The translations under genes were made by a program, and so were the position numbers. DNA of 64,000 nucleotides from Bradyrhizobium sp. LLZ17 (GTDB lineage Bacteria; Pseudomonadota; Alphaproteobacteria; Rhizobiales; Xanthobacteraceae): NCBI RefSeq assembly GCF_041200145.1, contig NZ_CP165734.1:2666001-2730000 (forward strand), read 5' to 3'. A model generated the notes under the pieces. It searched no databases. It was not told where the DNA came from and saw nothing but the letters and a program-made list of their open reading frames with translations. Positions 1 to 9,144 of the stretch are shown here, one piece after another. Positions within the stretch are counted from its first letter, which is position 1; every line of letters begins with the position of its first letter.

Positions 1-1
1 G

Positions 2-973
2 ACCCCCTTCATGAAGGATCCGACGCTGACCGCGCCCGACCTGGTCGAGAGCGATTTCTCGGCTGCCGGCCTGCAATACGCCAAGAACGACAAGGGCCAG
101 ATGCTCTCACTGCCCTGGTCGGTCGACTATTTCATTCTCTACTACAACAAGGAGCTGTTCCAGAAAAAGGGTGTCGCCGTCCCCAAGACCCTCGATGAGA
201 TGGTTGCGGCCGCGGAGAAGCTTACCGACGCCAAGGAAGGCACCTTCGGGTTCGTCGGGCGCGGCTTGCGCAACGCCAACATGGCCTTGTGGGGCAACTT
301 CTTCCTCGACTACGGCGGTGAATTCCTCGATGCGAAAGGCAACATCCTGACGGATGGCCCGGAAGCCGTTGCCGCGACCAAGCTGTACCAGACGCTACTG
401 ACGAAGTCGGCACCTCCCGGCGTTGCCGGCTTCAACTGGATGGAGTCGATGGCCTCCTTCACACAAGGACGTTCGGCGATGTGGATCGACGGTGTCGGCT
501 GGGCGCCGCCGCTCGAGGATCCGACCGCCTCGCGCGTGGTCGGCAAAGTCGGCTATACCGTGGTCCCGGCCGGACCAAAGGGGCAGTATTCGGCCACCTA
601 TGGCGACGGCGTCGGTATTGCCGCCGCGAGTAAAAACAAGGAAGCGGCCTATCTGCTGTGCCAGTGGATCGTCTCGAAGCAGCAGGGCGCTCGGCTGTTG
701 CAGGCCGGCGGTGGCGTGCCGTTCCGCAACTCGATCCTGAACGATGCCGAGGTCCAGAAGGGCGTGAAGATGCCCAAGGAGTGGCTGCAATCGGTGATCG
801 ATTCCGGCAAGATCAGCAAGCTCGGACTGCCCGTCGTGATTCCGGTCGCCGAATTCCGCGACCTCGTCGGTGCCGCACTGACCGCGACCTTGTCGGGCGC
901 GGATCCCGCGACGGAGCTGAAGAAGGCGCACGAGCAATTCCGCCCGATCCTGGAGCGCAGCGAAAAAGCGTGA
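2..973 (+). CDS. Sugar-type ABC transporter substrate-binding protein (5' truncated)
   Basis: The window opens inside this gene: the frame is open from base 2, so the signal peptide and start lie upstream. About 323 residues of a family 1 solute-binding protein (SBP_bac_1) remain. They include the hinge-region stretch ending YYNKELF and the C-terminal half with the YGDG and CQWIVS segments that usually precede the last helices. It would act in the periplasm and deliver a sugar or polyol to the two permeases that follow. Its stop overlaps the GTG of the first permease, so the three are one operon. No ATPase gene follows; it presumably lies upstream or elsewhere. The substrate cannot be read from sequence. 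Confidence 0.88.
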   Translation, partial: TPFMKDPTLTAPDLVESDFSAAGLQYAKNDKGQMLSLPWSVDYFILYYNKELFQKKGVAVPKTLDEMVAAAEKLTDAKEGTFGFVGRGLRNANMALWGNFFLDYGGEFLDAKGNILTDGPEAVAATKLYQTLLTKSAPPGVAGFNWMESMASFTQGRSAMWIDGVGWAPPLEDPTASRVVGKVGYTVVPAGPKGQYSATYGDGVGIAAASKNKEAAYLLCQWIVSKQQGARLLQAGGGVPFRNSILNDAEVQKGVKMPKEWLQSVIDSGKISKLGLPVVIPVAEFRDLVGAALTATLSGADPATELKKAHEQFRPILERSEKA

Positions 974-1905
974 GCGTGATAACACAGACGTCTCCGGCCG
1001 CGGCGCGAGACGCCGCGGCGGATAAGCCATTGCGTCCGCCGTCCTATTGGCCCTTCGTGGTGCCGGCGCTGGTCGTCGTGCTCGCCATCATCATCTTCCC
1101 GTGGCTGTTCACGATCTGGATGAGCCTGAACGAGTGGAAGGTCGGCGCGCCGACCACCTTCGTCGGGCTCTCCAACTATCTGCGGCTACCCAGTGATCCC
1201 CGCTTTATCGAGGCGGTCGGCCACACGATGGTCTACACTTTTCTCTCGGTGCTGCTGCCGCTGGTTCTGGGCACGCTCGCGGCGGTGGTGTTTCACCAGA
1301 AATTTGCCGGCCGCGGCTTCCTGCGCGGCGTCTTCATCATGCCCATGATGGCGACGCCCGTCGCGATCGCGCTGGTCTGGACAATGATGTTCCATCCGCA
1401 GCTCGGCGTGCTGAACTACCTGCTGTCGCTGGTCGGGATCCCGCCGCAGCTCTGGGTGTTTCATCCGGCAACGGTGATCCCGTCGCTGGTCCTGGTCGAG
1501 ACCTGGCAATGGACACCCCTCGTCATGCTGATCGTGCTCGGCGGCCTCGCTGCCATACCGACCGAACCTTACGAGAGCGCGCAGATCGACGGCGCCAATT
1601 TCTGGCAGGTGTTCCGCTTCATCACGCTGCCGCTGATCATGCCATTCTTGTTCATCGCCGGCATGATCCGCATGATCGACGCGGTGAAGAGCTTTGACAT
1701 CATCTTCGCAATCACCCAGGGCGGGCCCGGCTCGGCGTCGGAGACCATCAACCTCTATCTCTATAGCGTCGCCTTCGCCTATTACGACATCGGCTATGGC
1801 TCGGCGATCGCGGTCATCTTCTTCCTGTTGATCGTCGTGTTGGCCGCCGTGATGCTTTACTTCCGCCAGCGCATGCTGTGGACCGAGACGGGAGACGGGG
1901 CATGA
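970..1905 (+). CDS. Sugar ABC transporter permease, MalF/UgpA type
   Basis: 311-residue inner-membrane permease with about six hydrophobic segments. The cytoplasmic EAA loop that docks the ATPase is visible around residues 200-225 (AQIDGANFWQVFRFITLP, fitting EAAxxxGAxxxxxFxxIxLP). The GTG start at 970 is chosen because it overlaps the stop of the binding protein in the usual GTGA arrangement; a longer frame upstream would run far into that gene. Its own stop overlaps the ATG of the next permease. It forms half of the translocation channel with that neighbour. Confidence 0.9.
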   Translation: MSVITQTSPAAARDAAADKPLRPPSYWPFVVPALVVVLAIIIFPWLFTIWMSLNEWKVGAPTTFVGLSNYLRLPSDPRFIEAVGHTMVYTFLSVLLPLVLGTLAAVVFHQKFAGRGFLRGVFIMPMMATPVAIALVWTMMFHPQLGVLNYLLSLVGIPPQLWVFHPATVIPSLVLVETWQWTPLVMLIVLGGLAAIPTEPYESAQIDGANFWQVFRFITLPLIMPFLFIAGMIRMIDAVKSFDIIFAITQGGPGSASETINLYLYSVAFAYYDIGYGSAIAVIFFLLIVVLAAVMLYFRQRMLWTETGDGA

Positions 1906-2726
1906 ACCTGCGCAGCCTTCTCGGCCGGATCGGGCTGTGGTTCGCGGTGCTCGTCATCGTGTCGCCCGCGATCCTGTTCTTCCTCTGGATGGCTTCGCTG
2001 TCGCTCAAATTCGAGATCGACAATGCCGCCTACCCGCCGGTGTTCATCCCCGAACATTTCGCCTGGAAGAACTATGCGGACGTGCTCGCCTCCAATCGCT
2101 TCCTGACCTATTTCATCAACAGCGTGATCGTGACCGGCAGCGCGACCGTGCTTGCACTGCTCACCGGTGTCCCCGCCGGCTACGGCATCGCGCGCATGGC
2201 TGCGCATAAATCCGCGATCGTGATCCTGATCGCCCGGATCACGCCGGGACTGTCCTACCTGATCCCGCTGTTTCTGCTGTTCCAGTGGCTTGGCTTGCTC
2301 GGCACTCTGGTGCCGCAGATCATCATCCATCTGGTGGTGACCGTGCCGATCGTGATCTGGATCATGATCGGCTATTTCGAGACAACGCCGCTGGAGCTGG
2401 AAGAAGCAGCGTTCATTGACGGCGCCACGCGCTGGCAGGTGTTTCGGCATGTCGCGCTGCCGATCGCGAAACCCGGCATCGCGGTTGCCTTCATCCTCGC
2501 GGTGATCTTCTCCTGGAACAATTTCGTCTTCGGTATTGTGCTGGCGGGCCGGGAGACACGCACTTTGCCCGTTGCCGTCTACAACATGATCTCGTTCGAC
2601 CAGCTGAGCTGGGGCCCGCTGGCCGCGGCCGCGCTGATCGTCACCTTCCCGGTGCTGCTGCTGACCGTGTTGGCCCAGCGACAGATCGTCGCCGGGCTAA
2701 CTGCGGGTGCCGTCAAGGGCGGATGA
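1902..2726 (+). CDS. Sugar ABC transporter permease, MalG/UgpE type
   Basis: 274-residue partner permease. It has an N-terminal hydrophobic segment, further membrane helices and a clear EAA loop (EEAAFIDGATRWQVFRHVAL) near residues 165-190. ATG at 1902 overlaps the preceding stop as ATGA, which indicates translational coupling. It is the last gene of the importer operon seen here; the next gene runs the other way and ends 24 bases on. Confidence 0.9.
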   Translation: MNLRSLLGRIGLWFAVLVIVSPAILFFLWMASLSLKFEIDNAAYPPVFIPEHFAWKNYADVLASNRFLTYFINSVIVTGSATVLALLTGVPAGYGIARMAAHKSAIVILIARITPGLSYLIPLFLLFQWLGLLGTLVPQIIIHLVVTVPIVIWIMIGYFETTPLELEEAAFIDGATRWQVFRHVALPIAKPGIAVAFILAVIFSWNNFVFGIVLAGRETRTLPVAVYNMISFDQLSWGPLAAAALIVTFPVLLLTVLAQRQIVAGLTAGAVKGG

Positions 2727-2750
2727 TCGCTGCTGATCCCGATCGGGCCT

Positions 2751-3757
2751 TTACCCGACCTGCACGACGACCTTTCCCTTGGCTCGCCCCGTCTCGAGAT
2801 ATGCAAGCGCCTCCTTTGCCTGTTCGAACGCAAAGACCTTGTCGATCACCGGCCGGACGTGCCCAGCCCCGAGAAGCTTGCCCAGCTCTGCGAGTTGGCT
2901 GCCGTCCGGGTGTACGAACAGGAACGAATACGCCACACGGCTAGCCTTGGCACGCCGAATTATTTTGCGGCTCAGCAAGCCGAACAGAAACACCATGAAG
3001 ACATTCATCCGCCGCGGGCGCGAGCGAACGCCGCGTCGGGTGGTCCGACGAGGGAGACGATTGTGCTCCCGGGCTTCAAGATCTGAAGGGATTTCTCGAT
3101 TGTGTCGCCCTTCAACGTGCCCAGCACCGCATCGTAGCCGCGCAGAACATCCTCAAATTGCTGCTTCTTGTAGTCGATCACCTCATCGGCTCCAAGGCTC
3201 CGTACAAGATCCAGGTTTCCGGTACTCGTGGTCGTCCCCACTTTCACGCCAAGATAATTCGCGAGCTGAATCGCGATAGTCCCAATGCCGCCCGCACCTG
3301 CCGGGATGAATACCTTTTGGCCGGGCTGCAGCCGTGCTCGTTCCTTGAGCGCTTGCCAGGACGTTAGTCCCACCATGGGCATTGAGGCCGCCTGCGCGAA
3401 GTCCAGATTTTCCGGTTTGAGCGCGGCCACATTCTCGGGCACCGTTGCGAACTCAGCGAGAGCACCCGTGCCGCTTAGGTCGAAGATGCTGGCGAACACG
3501 GCATCGCCCGGCTTGAAGCGGGTGACGCGACTTCCGATCTCCACTACTACACCTGCGAGGTCGCTACCCAGCGTGGCCGGAAGCTGAAACCGAAGAATGG
3601 GCTTGAAGGCTCCTTTCGGAATCATGTTATCGATCGGGTTCAAACCGACCGCGCGGACTTGAACGAGAATCTCGTTCGGCTTCGGCACCGGCCGAGGCAT
3701 ATCCGCGAACGCGACCTGGTCTGGCCTGCCATAACGCTTTAGGACGAGTGCTCGCAT
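2751..3757 (-). pseudogene. Zinc-independent MDR family NAD(P)H:quinone oxidoreductase, frameshifted
   Basis: Two adjacent minus-strand frames make up one medium-chain reductase. Bases 3757-3005 encode the N-terminal GroES-like part and the Rossmann fold (GAGGIGTIAIQLA near residue 150). Bases 3008-2751 encode the family's C-terminal end (FEQAKEALAYLETGRAKGK). The first frame ends in TGA exactly where the second begins (ATGA), so one base is gained or lost around 3005-3020. As written, the protein loses its last 80 or so residues. It lies 54 bases downstream of a frameshifted SDR, probably in the same operon, divergent from a TetR gene. It could be a real lesion or a sequencing error. Confidence 0.8.
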
Positions 3758-3811
3758 GTTTGCCTATGTGCGGTTTTTCGGGTCTCGGATGTGAGCAAGT
3801 GCCGCCTGCCG

Positions 3812-4670
3812 TCAGAACGCGCGGACGGCGCGCGCAGGCTGCGATGCGGCTACAGTATCGAGCCGCAGGTCTTTGCGGATCCCGGCGTCCACCAGACTAG
3901 CGGGGGCAAATCTGCGAAGCAGCCGCAGGCGGTTCGCAAGCTTGCCGGCCGCGTAGCGGAGTTTCGGATGCGTTGCGCTCGCCGCTTTCAGAACGGTGTC
4001 GGCCACGACCTCCGGGTGCTCGGCCGTTGTCATCACCTCGTTCACCCGCTTGATGACGCCCGCGCGAGCCTCGCGATACTCCTCGAGCTTGGCGTCCGGC
4101 TCCATGAAGTTCGCGTCGAAGGACGTCTTCGTGTACGCAGGCTCGATGACCGAGACCCGGATGCCTCTCGTCCGCAGCTCATGGTCGAGCGATTCCGGAA
4201 TAACCTTCGACCGCGTGCTTGGTCGCGGCATAGAGCGCGCCATAAGGCATCGGCAGAAAGCCAAGCACGGAGCCGATGTTGATGATACGACCGCTCCCCT
4301 GGCGTCGCATGTGAGGCACGACGGCACGCGTCATCCGGACCAGTCCGAAAAAATTCGTCTCGAAAATCGATCGAGCCTGATCGATCGAGCTCTCTTCCGC
4401 TCCGGCAGGCGCAACGCCGAAGCCGGCATTGTTCACGAGCAGATCGATGCGGCCGTCGCGCCGCATCACTTCGCCGACAGCCGCTTCAACGGATTCATCG
4501 CTGGTCACATCGAGGGCAAGCATCTCGAACGGCCGCCGGCCGGCCTGTGCGCCTCGTCTGCTGGTGCCGTAGACCTTGTAACCGGCTTTCGCGAGCCGCT
4601 CCGCGGTGGCTTCGCCGATGCCTGATGAGGCGCCGGTAACGAGAGCGACCCTTGTGTTGATCCTATTCAC
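3812..4670 (-). pseudogene. SDR family oxidoreductase, frameshifted
   Basis: Classical short-chain dehydrogenase split by one base. The N-terminal frame has the TGASSGIG cofactor motif, NNAG, and the YAATKHA active-site Tyr/Lys. The reading then shifts, and the rest (SLDHELRTRGIRVSVIEPAY and the C-terminal end) is in the next frame. The coding strand reads TATTCCGGAATCG where TATTCCGAATCG would restore the frame, so one extra base lies in 4195-4198. The start is taken as GTG at 4670, preceded by GGAGAA; an upstream ATG would lie within the divergent promoter. It is first gene of an SDR-MDR operon, probably controlled by the adjacent TetR. Confidence 0.8.
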
Positions 4671-4710
4671 GAGCTTCTCCTGTAAGGGTGCCAGCCCCGA
4701 ACTGCTTTGA

Positions 4711-4722
4711 TTACGATCGTAA
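4711..4722. promoter_or_regulatory. Palindromic operator between the SDR operon and tetR
   Basis: TTACGATCGTAA is a perfect 12-base palindrome 41 bases upstream of the SDR start and 63 bases upstream of the tetR start. TetR regulators usually bind such sites in their own divergent promoters. The binding is inferred from position and symmetry only. Confidence 0.5.
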
Positions 4723-4784
4723 CTATTGATATACATGACGATCGCCATTATAATTGTCAAGGTCCGGAATCAAGGATTTGCGAC

Positions 4785-5336
4785 ATGCGCGTTTCAAAGG
4801 AACAGGCGGCCAAAAATCGCGAGCGTATCCTTGAGGCCGCCTCCCGCCTGATGCGAGAGCGCGGCATCTCCGGCATGGGGGTGGACGCGCTGGCCGACGC
4901 CGCCGGGATGACCCATGGCAGCCTGTACAGTCAGTTCGGCTCCAAGGAACGGCTTGTCGAGGAAGCGGTCGCCCACGCCATCATCGCCAAAGGGCGAGAG
5001 GTGCCCGACGGATTTACGCTCGGCGACTATTTTTCCGAATACCTCTCGGCGGGACATCGCGACAAACTGGGAAGCGGTTGTCCTTTCGCGGCTCTGTCTT
5101 GTGAGATGCCGCGCCAAAGTGCCGGTGTGAGAGAGCGTTTCACCGCCGGCGTGCGCGACATGATCGGGCTGTTGAGTGGACGCATCGCCTCGACGCTAAA
5201 ACCGCGGCAGCGCGAAGAGAAGGCGCTCGCGATCGCCGCCGCTCTGGTCGGGGCACTCGTGCTGGCCCGCGCCGTGAACGATCCCAAGCTGTCGGACGAT
5301 ATCTTGCGCGCGACCAGAAACCGGTTGGGCGATTGA
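4785..5336 (+). CDS. TetR/AcrR family transcriptional regulator
   Basis: 183 residues. The N-terminal TetR helix-turn-helix is clear (RERILEAASRLMRERG, then DALADAAGMTHGSLYSQFGSKE at about residues 15-55), followed by an all-helical ligand domain with a CPFAALSCEM stretch seen in this subgroup. ATG at 4785 is used; the frame extends upstream through the AT-rich promoter but that part does not look coding. The divergent layout suggests it represses the SDR-MDR operon and itself through the palindrome at 4711. The inducer is unknown. Confidence 0.88.
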   Translation: MRVSKEQAAKNRERILEAASRLMRERGISGMGVDALADAAGMTHGSLYSQFGSKERLVEEAVAHAIIAKGREVPDGFTLGDYFSEYLSAGHRDKLGSGCPFAALSCEMPRQSAGVRERFTAGVRDMIGLLSGRIASTLKPRQREEKALAIAAALVGALVLARAVNDPKLSDDILRATRNRLGD

Positions 5337-5372
5337 TCGCGCCTCGTGCGCCGCCGATGTTTCTACGTGGAG

Positions 5373-5418
5373 TTGACTGACAGATCGGGTGCTCGTAAGC
5401 TACGTAGCGTAGCGTTAC
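5373..5418 (+). promoter_or_regulatory. Possible promoter with imperfect palindrome upstream of S9 peptidase
   Basis: A TTGACT hexamer at 5373 is followed 17 bases on by TAAGCT, which falls inside an imperfect inverted repeat at 5395-5418 (GTAAGCTACG against CGTAGCGTTAC). A repressor bound there would cover the -10 region. The -10 match is weak, so the promoter call is tentative; the inverted repeat is seen directly. Confidence 0.3.
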
Positions 5419-5479
5419 TTTAGGTGACACAAAAACATAAACCGTACTGGTTGTGCACGCGAACGGGATAGAGACGCCA

Positions 5480-7411
5480 ATGTCAGCTCGCCCCCTCATT
5501 CCGCGCCGGAAGCTGTTTGGGAATCCGACCTACGTTGGAGCAAAGCTGTCGCCGGGTGGCCAATGGCTGTCCTGGCTTGCGCCCGTCGACGGCGTTCTGA
5601 ACGTCTGGGTATCACCAGTCGACAGCATCTCCGCAGGACAGCCAGTGACGCGCACCCGAGGCCGACCAATCAATTGGCAGACCTGGAGCCCGGATGGTCG
5701 CTATATCATGTTTCTCAACGACGAGAACGGCAATGAGAATCTGCACCTGTTCGTCGTCGATCCCCACACGCAGGAGCTCAGGGATATGACGCCATTCGCC
5801 AATGTTCAGGCCATGCCGACGCATTGGTCACACATGATTCCCGACAAGATCGCGATCGGCCTCAACGATCGCGACGCGCGATGGCACGATATCTTTCTGC
5901 TTGACCTCGGGACCGGCGAACGCTCGCTGATCTGGGAAAATCGGCAGGAGTTCGCCTTCGTGATACTCGACTGGCAATTGAAACCGCGTCAAGCGCGCGG
6001 CAATGCACCTGATGGAGGTTCGCGTCATTGGCGCCTCGAAGACGGAAAGATTACACATTGGTTCGACGTGCCATTCGAGGCCAATATAACCACCCGGCCA
6101 TGGAGGTTTGATGCCTCGGGCAGTCACCTTCACATGAGCTCAAGCCTGCAGAATGACAAAGCTTCGCTGCTCCAGATCAACTGGGTGACCGGAGAAGAAC
6201 GCGTCCTGTATCAAAGCGATCGCGCCGACGTGACAGGCGCCATCTTCAATACCAAGACCTTCGAACCGGAAGCGGTTTGCATCGACCCTGGCCGGCAGGA
6301 ATGGACGGCCTTAACATCGGCAGTCGTAGGCGAGCTTGATCTGATCAAGGCCCGACTGCCAGACCATGCGTTTCACGTCGAAAGCCAAAGTGACGATGGC
6401 GGGCGGTGGATCGTGGCTAGCCACGCGCCAGATCGACCCGTCACATATCATCTCCTCGACCGCGACGGGCAGACACTCACCGAGCTGTTCACGGCCCGGC
6501 CGGAGCTCAAGCCATGCCGGCTGGCGCCGATGCAGGAAGTGCAGGGCCAGTCGCGCGACGGGCTCACGCTCGTCTCCTACCTCACGCTACCGGCGGATGT
6601 TGAGGGCGACCGCCCGCCCCGGCCGTTGCCGATGGTCCTCATCGTCCACGGCGGCCCGTGGGGCCGCGACATCTACGGCTATCGCCGGGATCACCAGTGG
6701 CTGGCCGACCGCGGCTACGCCGTGCTTTCGGTCAACTATCGGGGATCGACAGGCTTCGGCAAGGCGTTCGTCGCAGCCAGCGAGAAAGAGCATGCGCGAA
6801 AGATGCACGATGATCTCATCGACATGGTCGATTGGGCGATCGCGCAAGGGATCGCCGAGAAGGACAAGGTCGCGATCTTCGGCATATCCTATGGCGGCCT
6901 GGCCTCCTTCATCGGCGCGACCTTCACGCCGGATGTGTTCTGTTGCTCGGTGCCGGTGGTCGGCATCTCCAATTTGCAAACATTACTGGAATCGATGCCG
7001 CCTTATTGGGCCGGCTTTGCGGAATTCATGTATCGCAGCTACGGCGATCCCCGCACCGAAGAGGGCCGCAAGCTGCTCGCCGAGCGCTCACCAATCAACA
7101 AGATCGACAACATCAAAAAGCCCATGCTGATTTTTCATGGTGCCAACGACGTTCGTTGCAAGATCGCGGAGAGCGACACCATCGTCGCCGCCATGCAAGC
7201 CCGGAACATTCCGGTGGCCTACATCGTCTATCCAGACGAGGGACACGGATTCCAGAGGCCGCCCAATCAACTCTCCCATCTCGCAATTGCCGAGGCGTTC
7301 TTTGCGCGGCATTTGGGCGGAGCGTGTGAGCCAGTCGGCGAGGATTTTGAAGGATCCAGCCATGAGGTTCGCGCCGGGTCCGAAATCCTGTCTGACCTGG
7401 GAGTCGTCTGA
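5480..7411 (+). CDS. S9 family (prolyl oligopeptidase-type) serine peptidase
   Basis: 643 residues. An N-terminal beta-propeller made of WSPDGRYI-like repeats is followed by an alpha/beta-hydrolase domain. The catalytic triad is visible: Ser470 in GISYGG, Asp557 in GANDVR and His589 in DEGHGF; the oxyanion HGGPWGRD stretch precedes them. There is no signal peptide, so it is probably cytosolic and cleaves short peptides or acylated peptides. ATG at 5480 is preceded by GGATAGAG; a GTG 27 bases upstream is less likely. It stands alone, with a palindrome in its upstream region. Confidence 0.88.
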   Translation: MSARPLIPRRKLFGNPTYVGAKLSPGGQWLSWLAPVDGVLNVWVSPVDSISAGQPVTRTRGRPINWQTWSPDGRYIMFLNDENGNENLHLFVVDPHTQELRDMTPFANVQAMPTHWSHMIPDKIAIGLNDRDARWHDIFLLDLGTGERSLIWENRQEFAFVILDWQLKPRQARGNAPDGGSRHWRLEDGKITHWFDVPFEANITTRPWRFDASGSHLHMSSSLQNDKASLLQINWVTGEERVLYQSDRADVTGAIFNTKTFEPEAVCIDPGRQEWTALTSAVVGELDLIKARLPDHAFHVESQSDDGGRWIVASHAPDRPVTYHLLDRDGQTLTELFTARPELKPCRLAPMQEVQGQSRDGLTLVSYLTLPADVEGDRPPRPLPMVLIVHGGPWGRDIYGYRRDHQWLADRGYAVLSVNYRGSTGFGKAFVAASEKEHARKMHDDLIDMVDWAIAQGIAEKDKVAIFGISYGGLASFIGATFTPDVFCCSVPVVGISNLQTLLESMPPYWAGFAEFMYRSYGDPRTEEGRKLLAERSPINKIDNIKKPMLIFHGANDVRCKIAESDTIVAAMQARNIPVAYIVYPDEGHGFQRPPNQLSHLAIAEAFFARHLGGACEPVGEDFEGSSHEVRAGSEILSDLGVV

Positions 7412-7447
7412 AGAAAAAGCGGCCGGCGATATGACGTCACCGGCCGC
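7411..7447 (-). terminator. Intrinsic terminator of the NCS2 permease operon
   Basis: GCGGCCGG and CCGGCCGC form an 8-base GC stem around a 13-base loop (7419-7447). Read on the minus strand it is followed by TTTTTCTT, a good U-tract. It lies between convergent genes and directly follows the S9 peptidase stop, so it may also slow transcription from that side. Confidence 0.75.
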
Positions 7448-7466
7448 GTTTCATGTGTTGGCCGCT

Positions 7467-9134
7467 CTACTCCGCCGGCGCCGCGTGCATTTCCGCACGC
7501 GAGACATAGTGCTCGCTGCTACGCCGGCCGAGAACGTACAAGCCTGCGGCCATCACGGCGTAAGCGAAAGCCACAGATGGTGTGACGCCGAAGCCTCCAC
7601 CGATACCGACCGCCTCACCGTGCATGAAGCCAAAATAGGTCAGGACCGCACCGACCAGCGCGAAAGCCGAAGCCTTCTCGAAATCGCTTTCGATGATGAA
7701 GACGCCGATCGCACCCAGGATCAGGCCGCCGAGGATGGAGCCGCCGCCCATGATCTCGAGCCCGTGGTAGAACACGCCCTGCTGCGGCAGGGCGGCGATC
7801 GCGGCGGCCTTGACCGCGTCGGCCTTGTCGGCCGCCATGCCGCCGACGGTCGCAGCCGCATTCATGGTCGAGCCCAGCATGGTGTCGATCTGGAGCTTGG
7901 CCCAGGCGGCGAGATGTGGCGTCAGCGCCAGCACGATCGCGGGCGCATGCTTGACCGGCGTGGTCTGAAACGCCTGCGCACCGATGAGCATGCCGATATA
8001 AAGCAGGATCGGCGAGATCGCGACCACCGGCACCAGCGCTAGCAGCACCGAGATGATGCCGAACCACGCCAGCACCACCACCATGATGCCGGTCGCAGCC
8101 GAGTAGCCGATCCGGCCGCCCATCGCCTTCCAGCCGGGATGGCCGATATAGACCGCGTTGATGAAGGGATTGCCCATCAGGCAGCCGATCAGGCTGACGA
8201 CGCCGTCGGCGGTGAGCACGCGCGTGGTCGGATATTCGTCGCCGGCGGCTTCCGCGCTCTCGACATTGTCCATGGCCTCGACGAGGTCATAGATGCCGAA
8301 CGGAATCGCCGTGACCAGGATGACGCCGAGGAATTCGAAGCCGGAGAATACCTGTCCCACCGCCGGGATCGGCACCGAGAAGCCGAAACTGGCGAAGGCA
8401 TCGCCGACGCCCTTGACGCTCAATCCACCCAGATTGAGCCCGAACAGGTTCGAGCCCCAGGCGATGATCATGCCGACCGCGATCGCGATCAGGCCCGCCG
8501 GAATGCTCTTTGGATATTTCACGCCGCCGAACCAGCTCACCAGAATGATGGCGAAGCAGACCAGCCCGATCTGCGGCGTCATGTACATTTCCAACGCCGG
8601 TCGCATCGAGATGAAGGTGACGGAGACGCCGGCGAGCGTGCCGAGCAGCGCCGCGCGCGGCGTGATTTTTCGGATGAAGGGGGCGATGAAGCCGCCGATC
8701 ATGAGGATAAAGCTCTGGAAGAACACCCAGACCAGGCCGGCCGACCAGCCCTTCAAGGGATCACCGGTCTTGATCGTGATCGGCAGCATGATCACGAAGG
8801 TGACGATGAACATGTGCGGCACGCTGACGCCCGAGGGCAGCGCGCAGACGTCGCTGCGGCCGGTCTTCTGCGCGAGACGATAGGCGAGATAGGCGTAATA
8901 AAAAGTGGAGAGGCACATCATCAGCCCGAGCGCTGGCAGGATGCGGCCGAACACGAGACTGTCCGGCATCTTCAACACGAAGCGCAACAGGCCCGTGAGC
9001 ACCAGCATGTTGACGAGGATATTGGTGCCGAAGCCGAAAAAGGCGTTCCAGTCGCCCGGCGTCCATAGTGCCGGCTTGAACCCGGATGTGTTCAGATCAG
9101 ATTTGCCGGCCGTCCCCGTCATACTCGTGCTCAT
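7467..9134 (-). CDS. NCS2 family purine/uracil-type permease
   Basis: 555 residues with 12-14 membrane segments, the size and layout of nucleobase:cation symporter-2 proteins of the AzgA-like branch (a DGVVSLIGCLMGNP segment followed by a glycine-rich AMGGRIGYSAATG stretch). It starts at ATG 9134, 10 bases after the stop of the isochorismatase-like hydrolase, so the two are one operon. The partner resembles biuret/triuret hydrolases. The cargo may therefore be a urea-like or purine-breakdown compound; that is inferred from context, not from the transporter itself. Confidence 0.85.
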   Translation of the reverse strand: MSTSMTGTAGKSDLNTSGFKPALWTPGDWNAFFGFGTNILVNMLVLTGLLRFVLKMPDSLVFGRILPALGLMMCLSTFYYAYLAYRLAQKTGRSDVCALPSGVSVPHMFIVTFVIMLPITIKTGDPLKGWSAGLVWVFFQSFILMIGGFIAPFIRKITPRAALLGTLAGVSVTFISMRPALEMYMTPQIGLVCFAIILVSWFGGVKYPKSIPAGLIAIAVGMIIAWGSNLFGLNLGGLSVKGVGDAFASFGFSVPIPAVGQVFSGFEFLGVILVTAIPFGIYDLVEAMDNVESAEAAGDEYPTTRVLTADGVVSLIGCLMGNPFINAVYIGHPGWKAMGGRIGYSAATGIMVVVLAWFGIISVLLALVPVVAISPILLYIGMLIGAQAFQTTPVKHAPAIVLALTPHLAAWAKLQIDTMLGSTMNAAATVGGMAADKADAVKAAAIAALPQQGVFYHGLEIMGGGSILGGLILGAIGVFIIESDFEKASAFALVGAVLTYFGFMHGEAVGIGGGFGVTPSVAFAYAVMAAGLYVLGRRSSEHYVSRAEMHAAPAE

Positions 9135-9144
9135 GGTGATGCCC

